Shown here: positions 8,279 to 15,833 of the stretch, piece by piece
Layout of the letters: the number at the start of each line of letters is the position of its first letter
Numbering within the stretch: position 1 is the stretch's first letter
Source: an uncultured Hyphomicrobiales bacterium
GTDB lineage: Bacteria > Pseudomonadota > Alphaproteobacteria > Rhizobiales > Aestuariivirgaceae
DNA: 32,604 nucleotides
NCBI GenBank assembly: GCA_903951595.1
Contig: CAJBCQ010000023.1
Location: 1-32,604 of the forward strand
Reading direction: 5' to 3'
The notes under the pieces: generated by a model
Databases searched by the model: none
What the model was told of the DNA's origin: nothing
The model's input: only the letters and a program-made list of their open reading frames with translations
Translations under genes and position numbers: made by a program

Positions 8279-8470
8279 TTATCTCAGTTTCATACGGGCT
8301 TGTTTCTCGATGCTGCGTAGCGTGCGAAGTGGAATGTCTTTTCTGGGGTGAGGCACCGTTACTCGCCCCGGTTTTTCGGGATGTTTGAACTGCACGTGAC
8401 TGACCACTTGGGCCACCTGCCGCCAGCCGTTCGCTTCCAACGCTGCAATCATCTCGCGACTAACTTGCAT
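8279..8470 (-). CDS. hicA: HicA mRNA interferase toxin
   Basis: The 63-residue protein has the HicA double-stranded-RNA-binding-like fold: an N-terminal helix (SREMIAALEANGW) and a core strand SHVQFKHP with catalytic His25, then GRVTVPHPRKDIP and the C-terminal helix. HicA cleaves mRNA and stops growth when HicB is lost. Compared with the common KGSHHQF and LGTLRSILKQAGL blocks, this copy has VVSHVQF and LRTLRSIEKQARMKL. The catalytic histidine is kept, but several usual glycines are replaced, so activity may be altered. The ATG at 8468-8470 directly abuts an inverted repeat, and the promoter predicts almost no leader. No Shine-Dalgarno sequence is visible. Confidence 0.9.
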   Translation of the reverse strand: MQVSREMIAALEANGWRQVAQVVSHVQFKHPEKPGRVTVPHPRKDIPLRTLRSIEKQARMKLR

Positions 8471-8503
8471 GTGTATTTATACACAAAAATGTGCTGAAGT
8501 CAA
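8471..8503 (-). promoter_or_regulatory. hicAB promoter with operator overlapping -10
   Basis: On the minus strand TTGACT (8503-8498) and TATAAA (8481-8476) are separated by 16 bp, a near-consensus sigma70 promoter. GTGTAT-TT-ATACAC, a perfect inverted repeat at 8471-8484, covers the -10 and touches the hicA ATG. Transcription should begin about at 8469-8470, at the start codon. The repeat is a natural target for the HicB ribbon-helix-helix domain. Confidence 0.7.
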
Positions 8504-8574
8504 CTTCGATGCACGCGCTTGCGTGATGGCGGTGATCGTTTCACAATCCTGCGCTGCAAACAGGGAAAAGCACT

Positions 8575-9231
8575 ATGGATCGTCTGCATCTGGTTATCGG
8601 GAATAAGAATTATTCGTCATGGTCGCTGCGGCCTTGGATTGCGCTGAGGGAGAAGGGTGTTGAGTTCACCGAAACATTGATCCCGCTCGACATGCCGGAT
8701 ACGGCCAAGATGATCGTGGCGGAAAGCCCGGCCGGTCGGGTTCCGGTGTTGAAGCATGGGGGGCTGGTGGTTTGGGAGTCGTTGGCCATTCTGGAATATG
8801 CCGCCGATGTTTTTCCCGATCGTGGGTTTTGGCCAGAGGGGCCGAAGGCGCGGGCGATTGCGCGCAGTGCGGCCAATGAGATGCATGCCGGTTTCATGGC
8901 TTTGCGCGGGGCCTGCCCGATGAATCTGCGTCGGGCGCGTAAGCCTGTGGCGATGGACAACAAGGTGCTTGCGGATGTGCGGCGCATTGAGGCGCTTTGG
9001 GCCTACTGCCGCAGTACTTATGGCCAAAACGGGCCGTTTCTGTTCGGTGCTTTCAGTAATGCAGATGCCATGTACGCGCCTGTCGTGACGCGCTTGGACA
9101 CATACGACATTTCTGTTTCAGCCCAGACGCGGGATTATATGGAGGCTGTGATGGACACCGCCTCTTTCAAGGCTTGGAAAGAAGCGGCCTTGCAGGAAAC
9201 TTGGATTGTGCCTTCGGATGAAGTGGATTGA
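8575..9231 (+). CDS. Glutathione S-transferase family protein (first of tandem pair)
   Basis: The 218-residue protein has an N-terminal thioredoxin-like domain (about 1-80) and a helical C-terminal domain (about 90-210). The N-terminal motif NKNYSSWSLRPW (residues 10-21) places the presumed glutathione-activating serine around 14-15; PAGRVPVL supplies the cis-proline that holds glutathione, and WESLAILEY is the gamma-glutamyl-contact block. This resembles the YfcF-like/GST_N_3 group. It may conjugate or reduce electrophiles in the cytoplasm; the substrate is unknown. AGGGAAAAG precedes the ATG at 8575. The next gene is a paralogue starting 0-3 bp after this stop. Confidence 0.88.
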   Translation: MDRLHLVIGNKNYSSWSLRPWIALREKGVEFTETLIPLDMPDTAKMIVAESPAGRVPVLKHGGLVVWESLAILEYAADVFPDRGFWPEGPKARAIARSAANEMHAGFMALRGACPMNLRRARKPVAMDNKVLADVRRIEALWAYCRSTYGQNGPFLFGAFSNADAMYAPVVTRLDTYDISVSAQTRDYMEAVMDTASFKAWKEAALQETWIVPSDEVD

Positions 9232-9234
9232 GTG

Positions 9235-9888
9235 ATGGCTGATTTGAAGCTCTATATCGGCAATAAGTGCTTTTCTTCTTGGTCCTTGCGGCCCTGGATG
9301 GCGCTGAAAATGGCTGGAATTGCGTTCGTCGAGGAAGTGATCCGCCTGCGCCAGCCGGATACGAAAGCCAAGATTCTCAAAGTTTCACCGCATGGCAAGG
9401 TGCCGCTGCTGGTGCATGGTGAGGTGAAGGTTTGGGAAAGCCTCGCCATTTTGGATTATATCGCGGATGCTTTTCCGCAGGCAAAGCTGTGGCCAGCGGA
9501 TCCGGTCGCGCGTGGCTTGGCGCGTTCCGTGGCTGCGGAAATGCATGGCGGTTTTGCTGATTTGCGGAATCAATGGGGCATGAATTTACGCAAGCCTCGC
9601 ACGCATAAGCCCTTGGTTGATGCCGCCATCGCGCAAGGCGCGCGTATTGAAGCAATTTGGGAAGAATGCCGCGCAAAGCATGGTGCTGGCGGGCCTTTCC
9701 TGTTCGGTCAATTCACGTGTGCGGATGCCATGTATGCGCCTGTTGTCTCTCGCTTCCACACTTATGGCGGTGAACTGTCGCCCGTGACGCAAGCCTATTG
9801 CGATGCCATGTTGGCAACGCCTGCCATGCGGGAATGGTTTTCGGATGCCGCAAAAGAAAGCTGGCCGGAGCCGGATCCCTTCGAATAA
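9235..9888 (+). CDS. Glutathione S-transferase family protein (second of tandem pair)
   Basis: The 217-residue protein has the same layout as its upstream neighbour: NKCFSSWSLRPW near residues 8-19, PHGKVPLL with the cis-proline, WESLAILDY, and a helical C-terminal half with FLFGQFTCADAMYAPVV. Shared blocks along the full length show a tandem duplication followed by divergence. I chose ATG 9235; a GTG at 9232 directly after the upstream TGA is also possible and adds one residue. Translation is likely coupled to the first GST. Substrates are unknown; the pair may form a heterodimer or have split substrate ranges. It ends 52 bp before the Mrr gene. Confidence 0.87.
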   Translation: MADLKLYIGNKCFSSWSLRPWMALKMAGIAFVEEVIRLRQPDTKAKILKVSPHGKVPLLVHGEVKVWESLAILDYIADAFPQAKLWPADPVARGLARSVAAEMHGGFADLRNQWGMNLRKPRTHKPLVDAAIAQGARIEAIWEECRAKHGAGGPFLFGQFTCADAMYAPVVSRFHTYGGELSPVTQAYCDAMLATPAMREWFSDAAKESWPEPDPFE

Positions 9889-9940
9889 ATTTTTACAAAT
9901 GCTTATGATAGGCTTTCTGCTTTTATAAGCGGGGCCTGTC

Positions 9941-10768
9941 ATGCCAATTCCTGATTATGCTGCTTTGATGTTGCCGATGTTACGGCGTGCGGCGAAGGCG
10001 CAAAACGGCATTGCTGCGCGTGAAATTACGCAGGCCTTGGCGGCGGAGATTGGTCTTTCATCCATTGAAGCGGCCCAAAAGCTGCCGAGCGGTGACACCC
10101 GGCTGTTTGATGTGAGGGTGCAGTGGGCGCGAAGCTATCTTGAGGAATCCGGGCTGCTGGATGCAGGCGATGGCAATATCCGCATAACGCTTGCTGGGCT
10201 TGATTTCCTCAGACGGTCGGATGCGCCGGGGGTGCCGGAAGGTCAGGTCAGCCATATTGAACGCATCAGCGAGCATCATGGCCTGCATCGGCAGGAACTT
10301 GCGGTGGAATTGCTGCGGCGCGTGCATGGCATGAGTCCGGCGTTTTTTGAGCAGCTCATTGTCGATCTGCTGTTGGCGATGGGTTACGGTTCCACGCGGG
10401 CTGGCATTGCAAAGCGGCTCGGGCGTTCCGGGGATGGCGGCATTGATGGTGAAATCATGCGCGATGAGCTGGGACTTGACCGCATTTATGTGCAGGCCAA
10501 ACGCTATGCGCCGGGGTCGTTTGTGCCGATTTCCGAGGTGCGGGATTTCGCGGGGGCGCTGGATTCACGACGCGCAGAGGCCGGTGTTTTTGTAACGACC
10601 GCCGACTTTCCCGATACGGCACGGGATTTCGTGGAAAAGGTTCGAACCCGCATTGCGCTGGTGGATGGGGCGGAGCTGGCCCGGTTGATGCTGCGCCATG
10701 GCATCGGGGTGCGGCTGGTGCGGTCTTATGCGGTGCATCATTTGGATGGGGATTACTTCCGCGAATAG
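9941..10768 (+). CDS. mrr: Mrr-type restriction endonuclease (type IV)
   Basis: The 275-residue protein has an N-terminal winged-helix Mrr_N domain (about 5-95) and a PD-(D/E)xK nuclease domain (about 125-255). Catalytic positions are visible as Asp169 in SGDGGIDGEI and Gln185-Ala-Lys187 in IYVQAKRY, with Glu137 in a preceding helix. Mrr cuts methylated DNA and in E. coli also acts under high pressure or foreign methylation. There is no methyltransferase beside it, as expected for a type IV enzyme. The ATG at 9941 follows a 52-bp gap containing GCTTAT (9901-9906) and ATAAGC (9925-9930), a weak inverted repeat. DUF1489 follows after 17 bp on the same strand. Confidence 0.9.
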   Translation: MPIPDYAALMLPMLRRAAKAQNGIAAREITQALAAEIGLSSIEAAQKLPSGDTRLFDVRVQWARSYLEESGLLDAGDGNIRITLAGLDFLRRSDAPGVPEGQVSHIERISEHHGLHRQELAVELLRRVHGMSPAFFEQLIVDLLLAMGYGSTRAGIAKRLGRSGDGGIDGEIMRDELGLDRIYVQAKRYAPGSFVPISEVRDFAGALDSRRAEAGVFVTTADFPDTARDFVEKVRTRIALVDGAELARLMLRHGIGVRLVRSYAVHHLDGDYFRE

Positions 10769-10785
10769 ACAGGCTAAAAGGCCCC

Positions 10786-11205
10786 ATGACTTTGCATATC
10801 GTGAAATTATGCGTGGGCGTTTCGGGCCTTGAAGAATTCGAGGAATGGCGCGCTTATGAAAAAGCCGCACGGCGCAAGATGGATCATGTGACCCGCATGT
10901 TTCCCAAGCGTGCCGATGAGGTGCTGGATGGCGGCTCAATCTATTGGGTCATCAAAAGCATGATCTTGGTGCGCCAGCCCATTGTGGGCTTGAAGGCGGT
11001 GACGGGGGCGGATGGCATTGAACGCTGCCGGATGATTTTCGACAGTGACTATGTGCTTGTGCGGCCAACGCCCCGAAGGGCGTTTCAAGGCTGGCGGTAT
11101 TTGGATGCAGCAGATGCGCCGCCAGATTTGGCGAAGAGTGGTGCGGGTGCTGCCGATATGCCAGAAGCGTTGCGCGCGGAATTGGCGGCGTTGGGGTTGT
11201 TGTAG
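10786..11205 (+). CDS. DUF1489 family protein
   Basis: The 139-residue protein matches the alphaproteobacterial DUF1489 family by its opening LHIVKLCVGV, the THVTRMFPKR-like stretch (HVTRMFPKRADEVLDGGS), YWVIKSMILVRQPI and the RPTPRRAFQGWRYL block. No enzymatic motif, signal peptide or membrane segment is visible; the protein is probably cytoplasmic and soluble. The function is unknown. It follows mrr by 17 bp and ends 7 bp from convergent panC. The family is widespread in alphaproteobacteria, so proximity to mrr probably carries no functional meaning. Confidence 0.85.
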   Translation: MTLHIVKLCVGVSGLEEFEEWRAYEKAARRKMDHVTRMFPKRADEVLDGGSIYWVIKSMILVRQPIVGLKAVTGADGIERCRMIFDSDYVLVRPTPRRAFQGWRYLDAADAPPDLAKSGAGAADMPEALRAELAALGLL

Positions 11206-11212
11206 AAGCGGT

Positions 11213-12049
11213 CTAAACCGCGATATTGTCGATCAACCGCGTCTTGCCCAGCCAAGCGGCGGCGAGCAGGCGTAAGGGTTGGTCGAATGTTTCCACGCGG
11301 GCCAAATTCTCCGCGCTGCGGGCTTCCACATAGTCCACGCGGAAATCAGTGAGGCTTGCGGCGGCCTTGGTGGTGGCTGCATTGGGTGAGGTGCCATTGC
11401 GGATGGCGTCTGCGGCTTGTGTCAGCGCCTTGTAAATCGCCACCGCTTTGGTGCGTTCATCGGCACTTAAATAGGCATTGCGTGAGGACATCGCCAAGCC
11501 GTCGGCCTCGCGGATTGTGGGTACTGGCAGCACCTTGATCGGAATATCCAAATCCGCTGCCATGCGGGTTACGACCTGAAGCTGCTGGTAATCCTTCTGC
11601 CCAAACATCGCAAAATCGCATTGGCATTGGTTGAACAGCTTGGTGACGACGGTTGCCACGCCTGCGAAGAAATCAGGCCGGAAGCGGTCTTCCAGTCCAG
11701 CGGTGGCGGGGCCGGATAGGCTGACCGTAGTGGCGAAGTTGGGTGGATACATAACCTCGGGCGCGGGGGCATAAAGCAGATGGGCGCCTGCGCTTTCAAG
11801 CTTGGCGGCGTCGCCCGCCTCATCGCGCGGATAGCGGCTCAAATCTTCATTGGCGGCGAATTGCTTGGGGTTCACGAATAGGGTGGCTACCGCCCGGTCG
11901 GCGTTTTGCAGGCCTTGGCGCACGAGGGTGAGGTGGCCTTCGTGCAATGCGCCCATGGTTGGCACCACAGCGGAGGTAAGCCCTGCCTTGCGCCAGCCGC
12001 CGGTAACATCTCGCAATTCGGCAATGGTGCGGACGATTTGTAGGGTCAT
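11213..12049 (-). CDS. panC: Pantoate--beta-alanine ligase
   Basis: The 278-residue enzyme joins pantoate and beta-alanine using ATP to make pantothenate, the coenzyme A precursor. Visible motifs are VPTMGALHEGHLTLV (HxGH nucleotidyl-transferase signature, residues 29-43), FVNPKQF, FGQKDYQQL and LAMSSRNAYLS, the standard PanC blocks. Length is normal. The ATG at 12047-12049 overlaps the TGA of putR (ATGA), so the gene is probably co-transcribed and coupled with the proline regulator; an open extension to 12247 lies within putR and is rejected. No panB or panD lies in the window. It converges on DUF1489 with a 7-bp gap. Confidence 0.95.
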   Translation of the reverse strand: MTLQIVRTIAELRDVTGGWRKAGLTSAVVPTMGALHEGHLTLVRQGLQNADRAVATLFVNPKQFAANEDLSRYPRDEAGDAAKLESAGAHLLYAPAPEVMYPPNFATTVSLSGPATAGLEDRFRPDFFAGVATVVTKLFNQCQCDFAMFGQKDYQQLQVVTRMAADLDIPIKVLPVPTIREADGLAMSSRNAYLSADERTKAVAIYKALTQAADAIRNGTSPNAATTKAAASLTDFRVDYVEARSAENLARVETFDQPLRLLAAAWLGKTRLIDNIAV

Positions 12050-12555
12050 GACTTTTTCCGCTTCGATACGGGCCGGGTGAGGGGCAGGAGCGAGGTTTCC
12101 TTCACTTCCTCCATCACGAAATAGGAATGGGTGTTCTCCACCATCGGCAGCGCACCGATGACGCCGCCCAGCAAATCGCGATATTCCTGCATATTGCCCA
12201 CCCGCACCTTCAACAGATAATCGAATCCACCCCCTACCATATGGCATTCCAGCACCTGCGGCACAGGGCGGATGGCGCGGTTGAAGGCGATGAGGGAAGT
12301 TTCGTCGGTGGATTTAAGCTGCACGGTGACAAAAACGAGCAGGGCTTGGCCCAAGGCGGCTGGGTTGAGGCGGGCGTGGTAGCCTTGGATCACGCCTTCC
12401 TGTTCCAGACGCCTGAGCCGCAGGGTGGAGGGGGTGGCCGAAAGGTTCACCCGCTTGGCCAGTTCCACGACAGGAAGGCGCGCTTCGGATTGCAGGGCTT
12501 CCAACATGGCCAAATCGATTGGGTCTAAATTCGCTGGTTTTGCATCTTCTGACAT
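12046..12555 (-). CDS. putR: Lrp/AsnC family regulator, probable PutR
   Basis: The 169-residue protein has an N-terminal helix-turn-helix (about 10-62, LDPIDLAMLEALQ then LAKRVNLSATPSTLRLRRLE) and a C-terminal ligand-binding RAM domain (about 75-155, with GGFDYLLKVRV). In several alphaproteobacteria PutR, an Lrp-type protein, binds proline and activates a divergent putA; the same arrangement is seen here. The ATG at 12553-12555 has AGGGAA upstream; an open upstream extension to 12678 crosses the intergenic region and is rejected. panC overlaps its stop. The basic tail ends SKRKKS. The gene name rests on context and family, not on a direct comparison. Confidence 0.85.
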   Translation of the reverse strand: MSEDAKPANLDPIDLAMLEALQSEARLPVVELAKRVNLSATPSTLRLRRLEQEGVIQGYHARLNPAALGQALLVFVTVQLKSTDETSLIAFNRAIRPVPQVLECHMVGGGFDYLLKVRVGNMQEYRDLLGGVIGALPMVENTHSYFVMEEVKETSLLPLTRPVSKRKKS

Positions 12556-12570
12556 ATGTATTTCCCTATT

Positions 12571-12603
12571 TTTTGTGACAAGATAGAGGAAATTCTCACA
12601 AAA
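12571..12603. promoter_or_regulatory. Inverted repeat between putR and putA, candidate PutR operator
   Basis: TTTTGTGA at 12571-12578 and TCACAAAA at 12596-12603 form a perfect 8-bp-arm inverted repeat with 17 bp between arms, in the 121-bp gap between the divergent starts. The arm centres are 25 bp apart, roughly two and a half helical turns, which suits a dimeric or multimeric Lrp-type protein. I could not assign a clear -35/-10 for either gene. Confidence 0.5.
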
Positions 12604-12676
12604 TACACGAATTTTGGCGGGAAGCCCTTTGCGGCTTGCGGCATAATGGGTGGTGAGGATTTCTGGGGGTTTCACC

Positions 12677-15600
12677 ATGAATATCGCATTGCCGGGCCGT
12701 CAGGCCATTGCCGCCAAACTGTTTGCTGATGAAGCCACTGTGGTTCGCGAGCTTTCGGCCAAGGCGCGGCTTTCGGCTGAGGAGGGGCGCAGCACGACAG
12801 AGCTTGCCACCCATCTCGTGCAGGCGGTTCGCAAGAACCGGCAGAAGCAGGGCAGCATTGATGCCTTCATGCAGGAATACTCGCTCTCGTCGGAAGAAGG
12901 CGTGGTGCTGATGTGTCTGGCGGAGGCGTTGCTGCGTATTCCTGACGGGGCCACCGCCGACAAGCTGATTGCGGACAAGATCGGCGGCAAGGATTGGCAG
13001 AGCCATATCGGGCAATCGGACTCGCTATTTGTAAATGCCTCTGCCTGGGGCTTGATGCTGACGGGCAAGTTCATTGAGTTGGGCAATGCCAAGCTGGATG
13101 TGGCTGGGTTTCTGAAGCGTTTGGTCAGCCGTTCTGGCGAGCCGGTGATCCGGCAGGCGATGAAGCAGGCCATGCGGATCATGGGCAAGCAATTCGTGCT
13201 GGGCCGCAGCATTGAAGAAGCACTTGCTGTCGCCAAGCCTTTGGAGAGCCAAGGCTATCGCTTCTCCTATGACATGCTGGGTGAAGCGGCGATGACGATG
13301 AAGGATGCCGATCGTTATCTGGCTTCTTATCATGCCGCCTTGCAGGCGGTGGCGAAGGCGGCGGGGCCGAATGAGGCTGGCGTATTTGGCATGCCTTCCA
13401 TCTCGGTCAAGCTATCGGCTTTGCATCCCCGCTATGAAGTGAAAACACAAGGCCGCGTGATGGCCGAGCTTCGCCCGCGCGTGATGGAATTGGCACTGGC
13501 GGCGAAAGCCGCTGGCATTGGCATTACGATTGATGCTGAGGAAGTGAACCGGCTTGATCTTTCGCTGGAGCTGTTCGGTTCGATTGCAGCGGATCCGGCT
13601 TTGCAGGGCTGGGATGGTTTGGGGCTGGCGGTGCAGGCTTATTCCAAGCGCGCCTTTGCGGTCATTGAATGGCTGGCCGAACTTGGTACGCGCACGGGTC
13701 GCCGCTTGCCGGTGCGCCTTGTGAAGGGCGCTTATTGGGATACGGAAGTAAAGCGGGCGCAGGAGAATGGCTATGCGGCCTATCCGCTGTTCACGCGGAA
13801 GGTTTCAACGGATGTCTCTTATCTCGCTTGCGCGCGCCTCATGCTGGCGCGGCGAGATGTGTTTTATCCGCAATTTGCCACCCACAATGCCCAAACCTTG
13901 GCGGCTATTAGCGTGATGGCGGGCAATGATCGCAGCTTTGAATTTCAACGCCTGCATGGCATGGGCGAGGCGCTTTATGATGAGGTGGTGGGGGCCGACA
14001 AGATGAGCCTGCCCTGCCGCATTTATGCGCCAGTGGGAAGCCATGAAGATCTGCTCGCTTATCTGGTGCGCCGTTTGCTGGAAAACGGAGCCAACACATC
14101 GTTCGTCAATCGGCTTGCCGATGACGATTTGCCCATTGATTCCATCATTGCCGATCCTGTCGAGGAAGCCATGTCACTCAAGGAAATTCCCCATCCGCGT
14201 ATTCCGCAACCTGCTGCCATTTTCGCGCCGCGCTTGAATTCCAAGGGTCTGGCCTTGTGGGAGGATAGCGTGCGGGCTGATTTGCTGGTTGCGATGAAGA
14301 AGGAACTGGCGGCGGGCTTTACGGCTGGGCCGCTTGTTGCGGGGCATAAGGCGCAGGGTTCGGCCATCGATATCACCTCACCGCATGATCGTTCGGTGAA
14401 GGTTGGTAGCGTGATTGAAGCTGATGATGCGGCTGTTGAGGCGGCTTTGGCATCCACCGCCAAGGCGGCTTTTGCTTGGGATGGGCTGGGTGGTTCGGCG
14501 CGCGGCGATATTCTGGAAAAGGCGGCTGATCTTTACGAGCAATCTACAGCTAAATTCGTGGCGTTGCTGGTGCGGGAAGCGGGCAAGAGCATGGACAATG
14601 CCATGGCCGATTTGCGCGAGGCGGTGGATTTCTTACGCTATTACGCCGCGGAAGCGCGCAAGCATTTTTCTGCGCCAGTGCTGATGGCTGGCCCGACGGG
14701 TGAGCGTAATGAGATGAGCTTGCATGGGCGCGGCGTGTTTGCTTGCATCGCGCCGTGGAATTTTCCGTTGGCAATCTTCACGGGCCAAGTCGCTGCGGCT
14801 TTGGCGGCGGGTAATGCGGTGATTGCCAAGCCTGCCGAGCAGACGCCGCTGATTGCTTTTGAAGCGGTGAAGTTGCTGCATAAGGCTGGTGTTCCGGGGC
14901 AAGCCTTGGCGTTGCTGCCGGGGGATGGCGCGCGCATTGGGGCGAAGTTGTTGGCGGATCCGCGCTTGTCGGGAGTAGCTTTCACGGGGTCGAATGAAAC
15001 CGCTTCGATCATCAACCGCGCGCTTGCCAATCGGTCTGGCCCGATTTTGCCGCTCATTGCGGAAACGGGGGGCATGAATGCGATGCTGATGGATTCCTCG
15101 GCTTTGCCGGAACAAGCGGTGCGCGATGTGGTGGCGTCTGCCTTTGATAGCGCCGGGCAGCGTTGCTCGGCAGCGCGGCTGTTCTTTTTGCAGGAAGATG
15201 TGGCTGATAAGGTGATCCCCATGCTCGCGGGTGCCATGCGGGAATTGAAGGTGGCTGATCCGATGGATTATGCAACCGATGTCGGTCCGGTGATTGACGA
15301 GGAAGCCCGCCAAGGGCTTGAGGCGTACAAGGCCAATATGAAGGCCCATGCCAAGCTGATTGCCGAAGTGCCGCTGGATGATTCCTGCGCCAAGGGAACC
15401 TATGTCGCGCCGGCGGCTTATGAGCTTTCCGACCTGTCGCTGCTCAGTCGTGAAGTTTTCGGCCCCATTCTGCATGTCATCCGCTTCAAGGGAGCCAAGC
15501 TTGGTGAGGTTTGCGATCAGATCAACGCCAAGGGCTTTGGTCTGACGCTGGGTCTTCACACCCGCATTGAGCGGACGGTGGAGGAGGTTCGCGCGCGCAT

Positions 15601-15811
15601 GCGGGTGGGTAACATGTATGTGAACCGCAACCAGATTGGCGCGGTGGTTGGCGCGCAACCCTTTGGTGGTGAAGGGCTTTCGGGCACAGGGCCGAAGGCG
15701 GGTGGGCCGCATTATCTGTTCCGCTTTGCAACCGAGCGGGTTTGCTCGGTGGACACGACGGCTTCGGGCGGTAATGCCGCGTTGATGTCTATGGAGCCTG
15801 TGCAGGGGTGA
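12677..15811 (+). CDS. putA: Bifunctional proline dehydrogenase / P5C dehydrogenase
   Basis: The 1044-residue protein oxidises proline to glutamate in two steps. An N-terminal alpha domain leads into the FAD-linked proline dehydrogenase barrel (to about 470; blocks RLVKGAYWDTEVKRAQ and FATHNAQTLA). The aldehyde dehydrogenase domain follows (about 520-1010; IAPWNFPLAIFTGQ, FTGSNETA, Glu796 in AETGG, catalytic Cys830 in AGQRCSAA). Length indicates a type A PutA without the extra C-terminal domain. The ribbon-helix-helix DNA-binding domain of E. coli PutA is missing, so it cannot self-repress; this fits control by divergent putR. I chose ATG 12677 with GGGGG upstream rather than the GTG at 12650. 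A peripheral inner-membrane location is expected. Confidence 0.95.
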   Translation: MNIALPGRQAIAAKLFADEATVVRELSAKARLSAEEGRSTTELATHLVQAVRKNRQKQGSIDAFMQEYSLSSEEGVVLMCLAEALLRIPDGATADKLIADKIGGKDWQSHIGQSDSLFVNASAWGLMLTGKFIELGNAKLDVAGFLKRLVSRSGEPVIRQAMKQAMRIMGKQFVLGRSIEEALAVAKPLESQGYRFSYDMLGEAAMTMKDADRYLASYHAALQAVAKAAGPNEAGVFGMPSISVKLSALHPRYEVKTQGRVMAELRPRVMELALAAKAAGIGITIDAEEVNRLDLSLELFGSIAADPALQGWDGLGLAVQAYSKRAFAVIEWLAELGTRTGRRLPVRLVKGAYWDTEVKRAQENGYAAYPLFTRKVSTDVSYLACARLMLARRDVFYPQFATHNAQTLAAISVMAGNDRSFEFQRLHGMGEALYDEVVGADKMSLPCRIYAPVGSHEDLLAYLVRRLLENGANTSFVNRLADDDLPIDSIIADPVEEAMSLKEIPHPRIPQPAAIFAPRLNSKGLALWEDSVRADLLVAMKKELAAGFTAGPLVAGHKAQGSAIDITSPHDRSVKVGSVIEADDAAVEAALASTAKAAFAWDGLGGSARGDILEKAADLYEQSTAKFVALLVREAGKSMDNAMADLREAVDFLRYYAAEARKHFSAPVLMAGPTGERNEMSLHGRGVFACIAPWNFPLAIFTGQVAAALAAGNAVIAKPAEQTPLIAFEAVKLLHKAGVPGQALALLPGDGARIGAKLLADPRLSGVAFTGSNETASIINRALANRSGPILPLIAETGGMNAMLMDSSALPEQAVRDVVASAFDSAGQRCSAARLFFLQEDVADKVIPMLAGAMRELKVADPMDYATDVGPVIDEEARQGLEAYKANMKAHAKLIAEVPLDDSCAKGTYVAPAAYELSDLSLLSREVFGPILHVIRFKGAKLGEVCDQINAKGFGLTLGLHTRIERTVEEVRARMRVGNMYVNRNQIGAVVGAQPFGGEGLSGTGPKAGGPHYLFRFATERVCSVDTTASGGNAALMSMEPVQG

Positions 15812-15833
15812 GTTGCATCCCTATATTGGGGCC

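Noticed and set aside
9901-9930. GCTTAT/ATAAGC inverted repeat before mrr
   Set aside because: Arms of 6 bp with an 18-base gap are weak and no promoter fits; too little to call an operator.
12049-12247. N-terminal extension of PanC
   Set aside because: It lies inside putR; the normal PanC start MTLQIVRTI is at 12049 with an ATGA overlap.
12650-12676. GTG start for putA
   Set aside because: ATG 12677 has a better ribosome site and the extra nine residues are not part of the PutA core.
14633-15712. 359-codon open frame on the minus strand inside putA
   Set aside because: It is antisense to the conserved P5C dehydrogenase domain, has His/Arg-rich shadow composition, no ribosome site and no family pattern.
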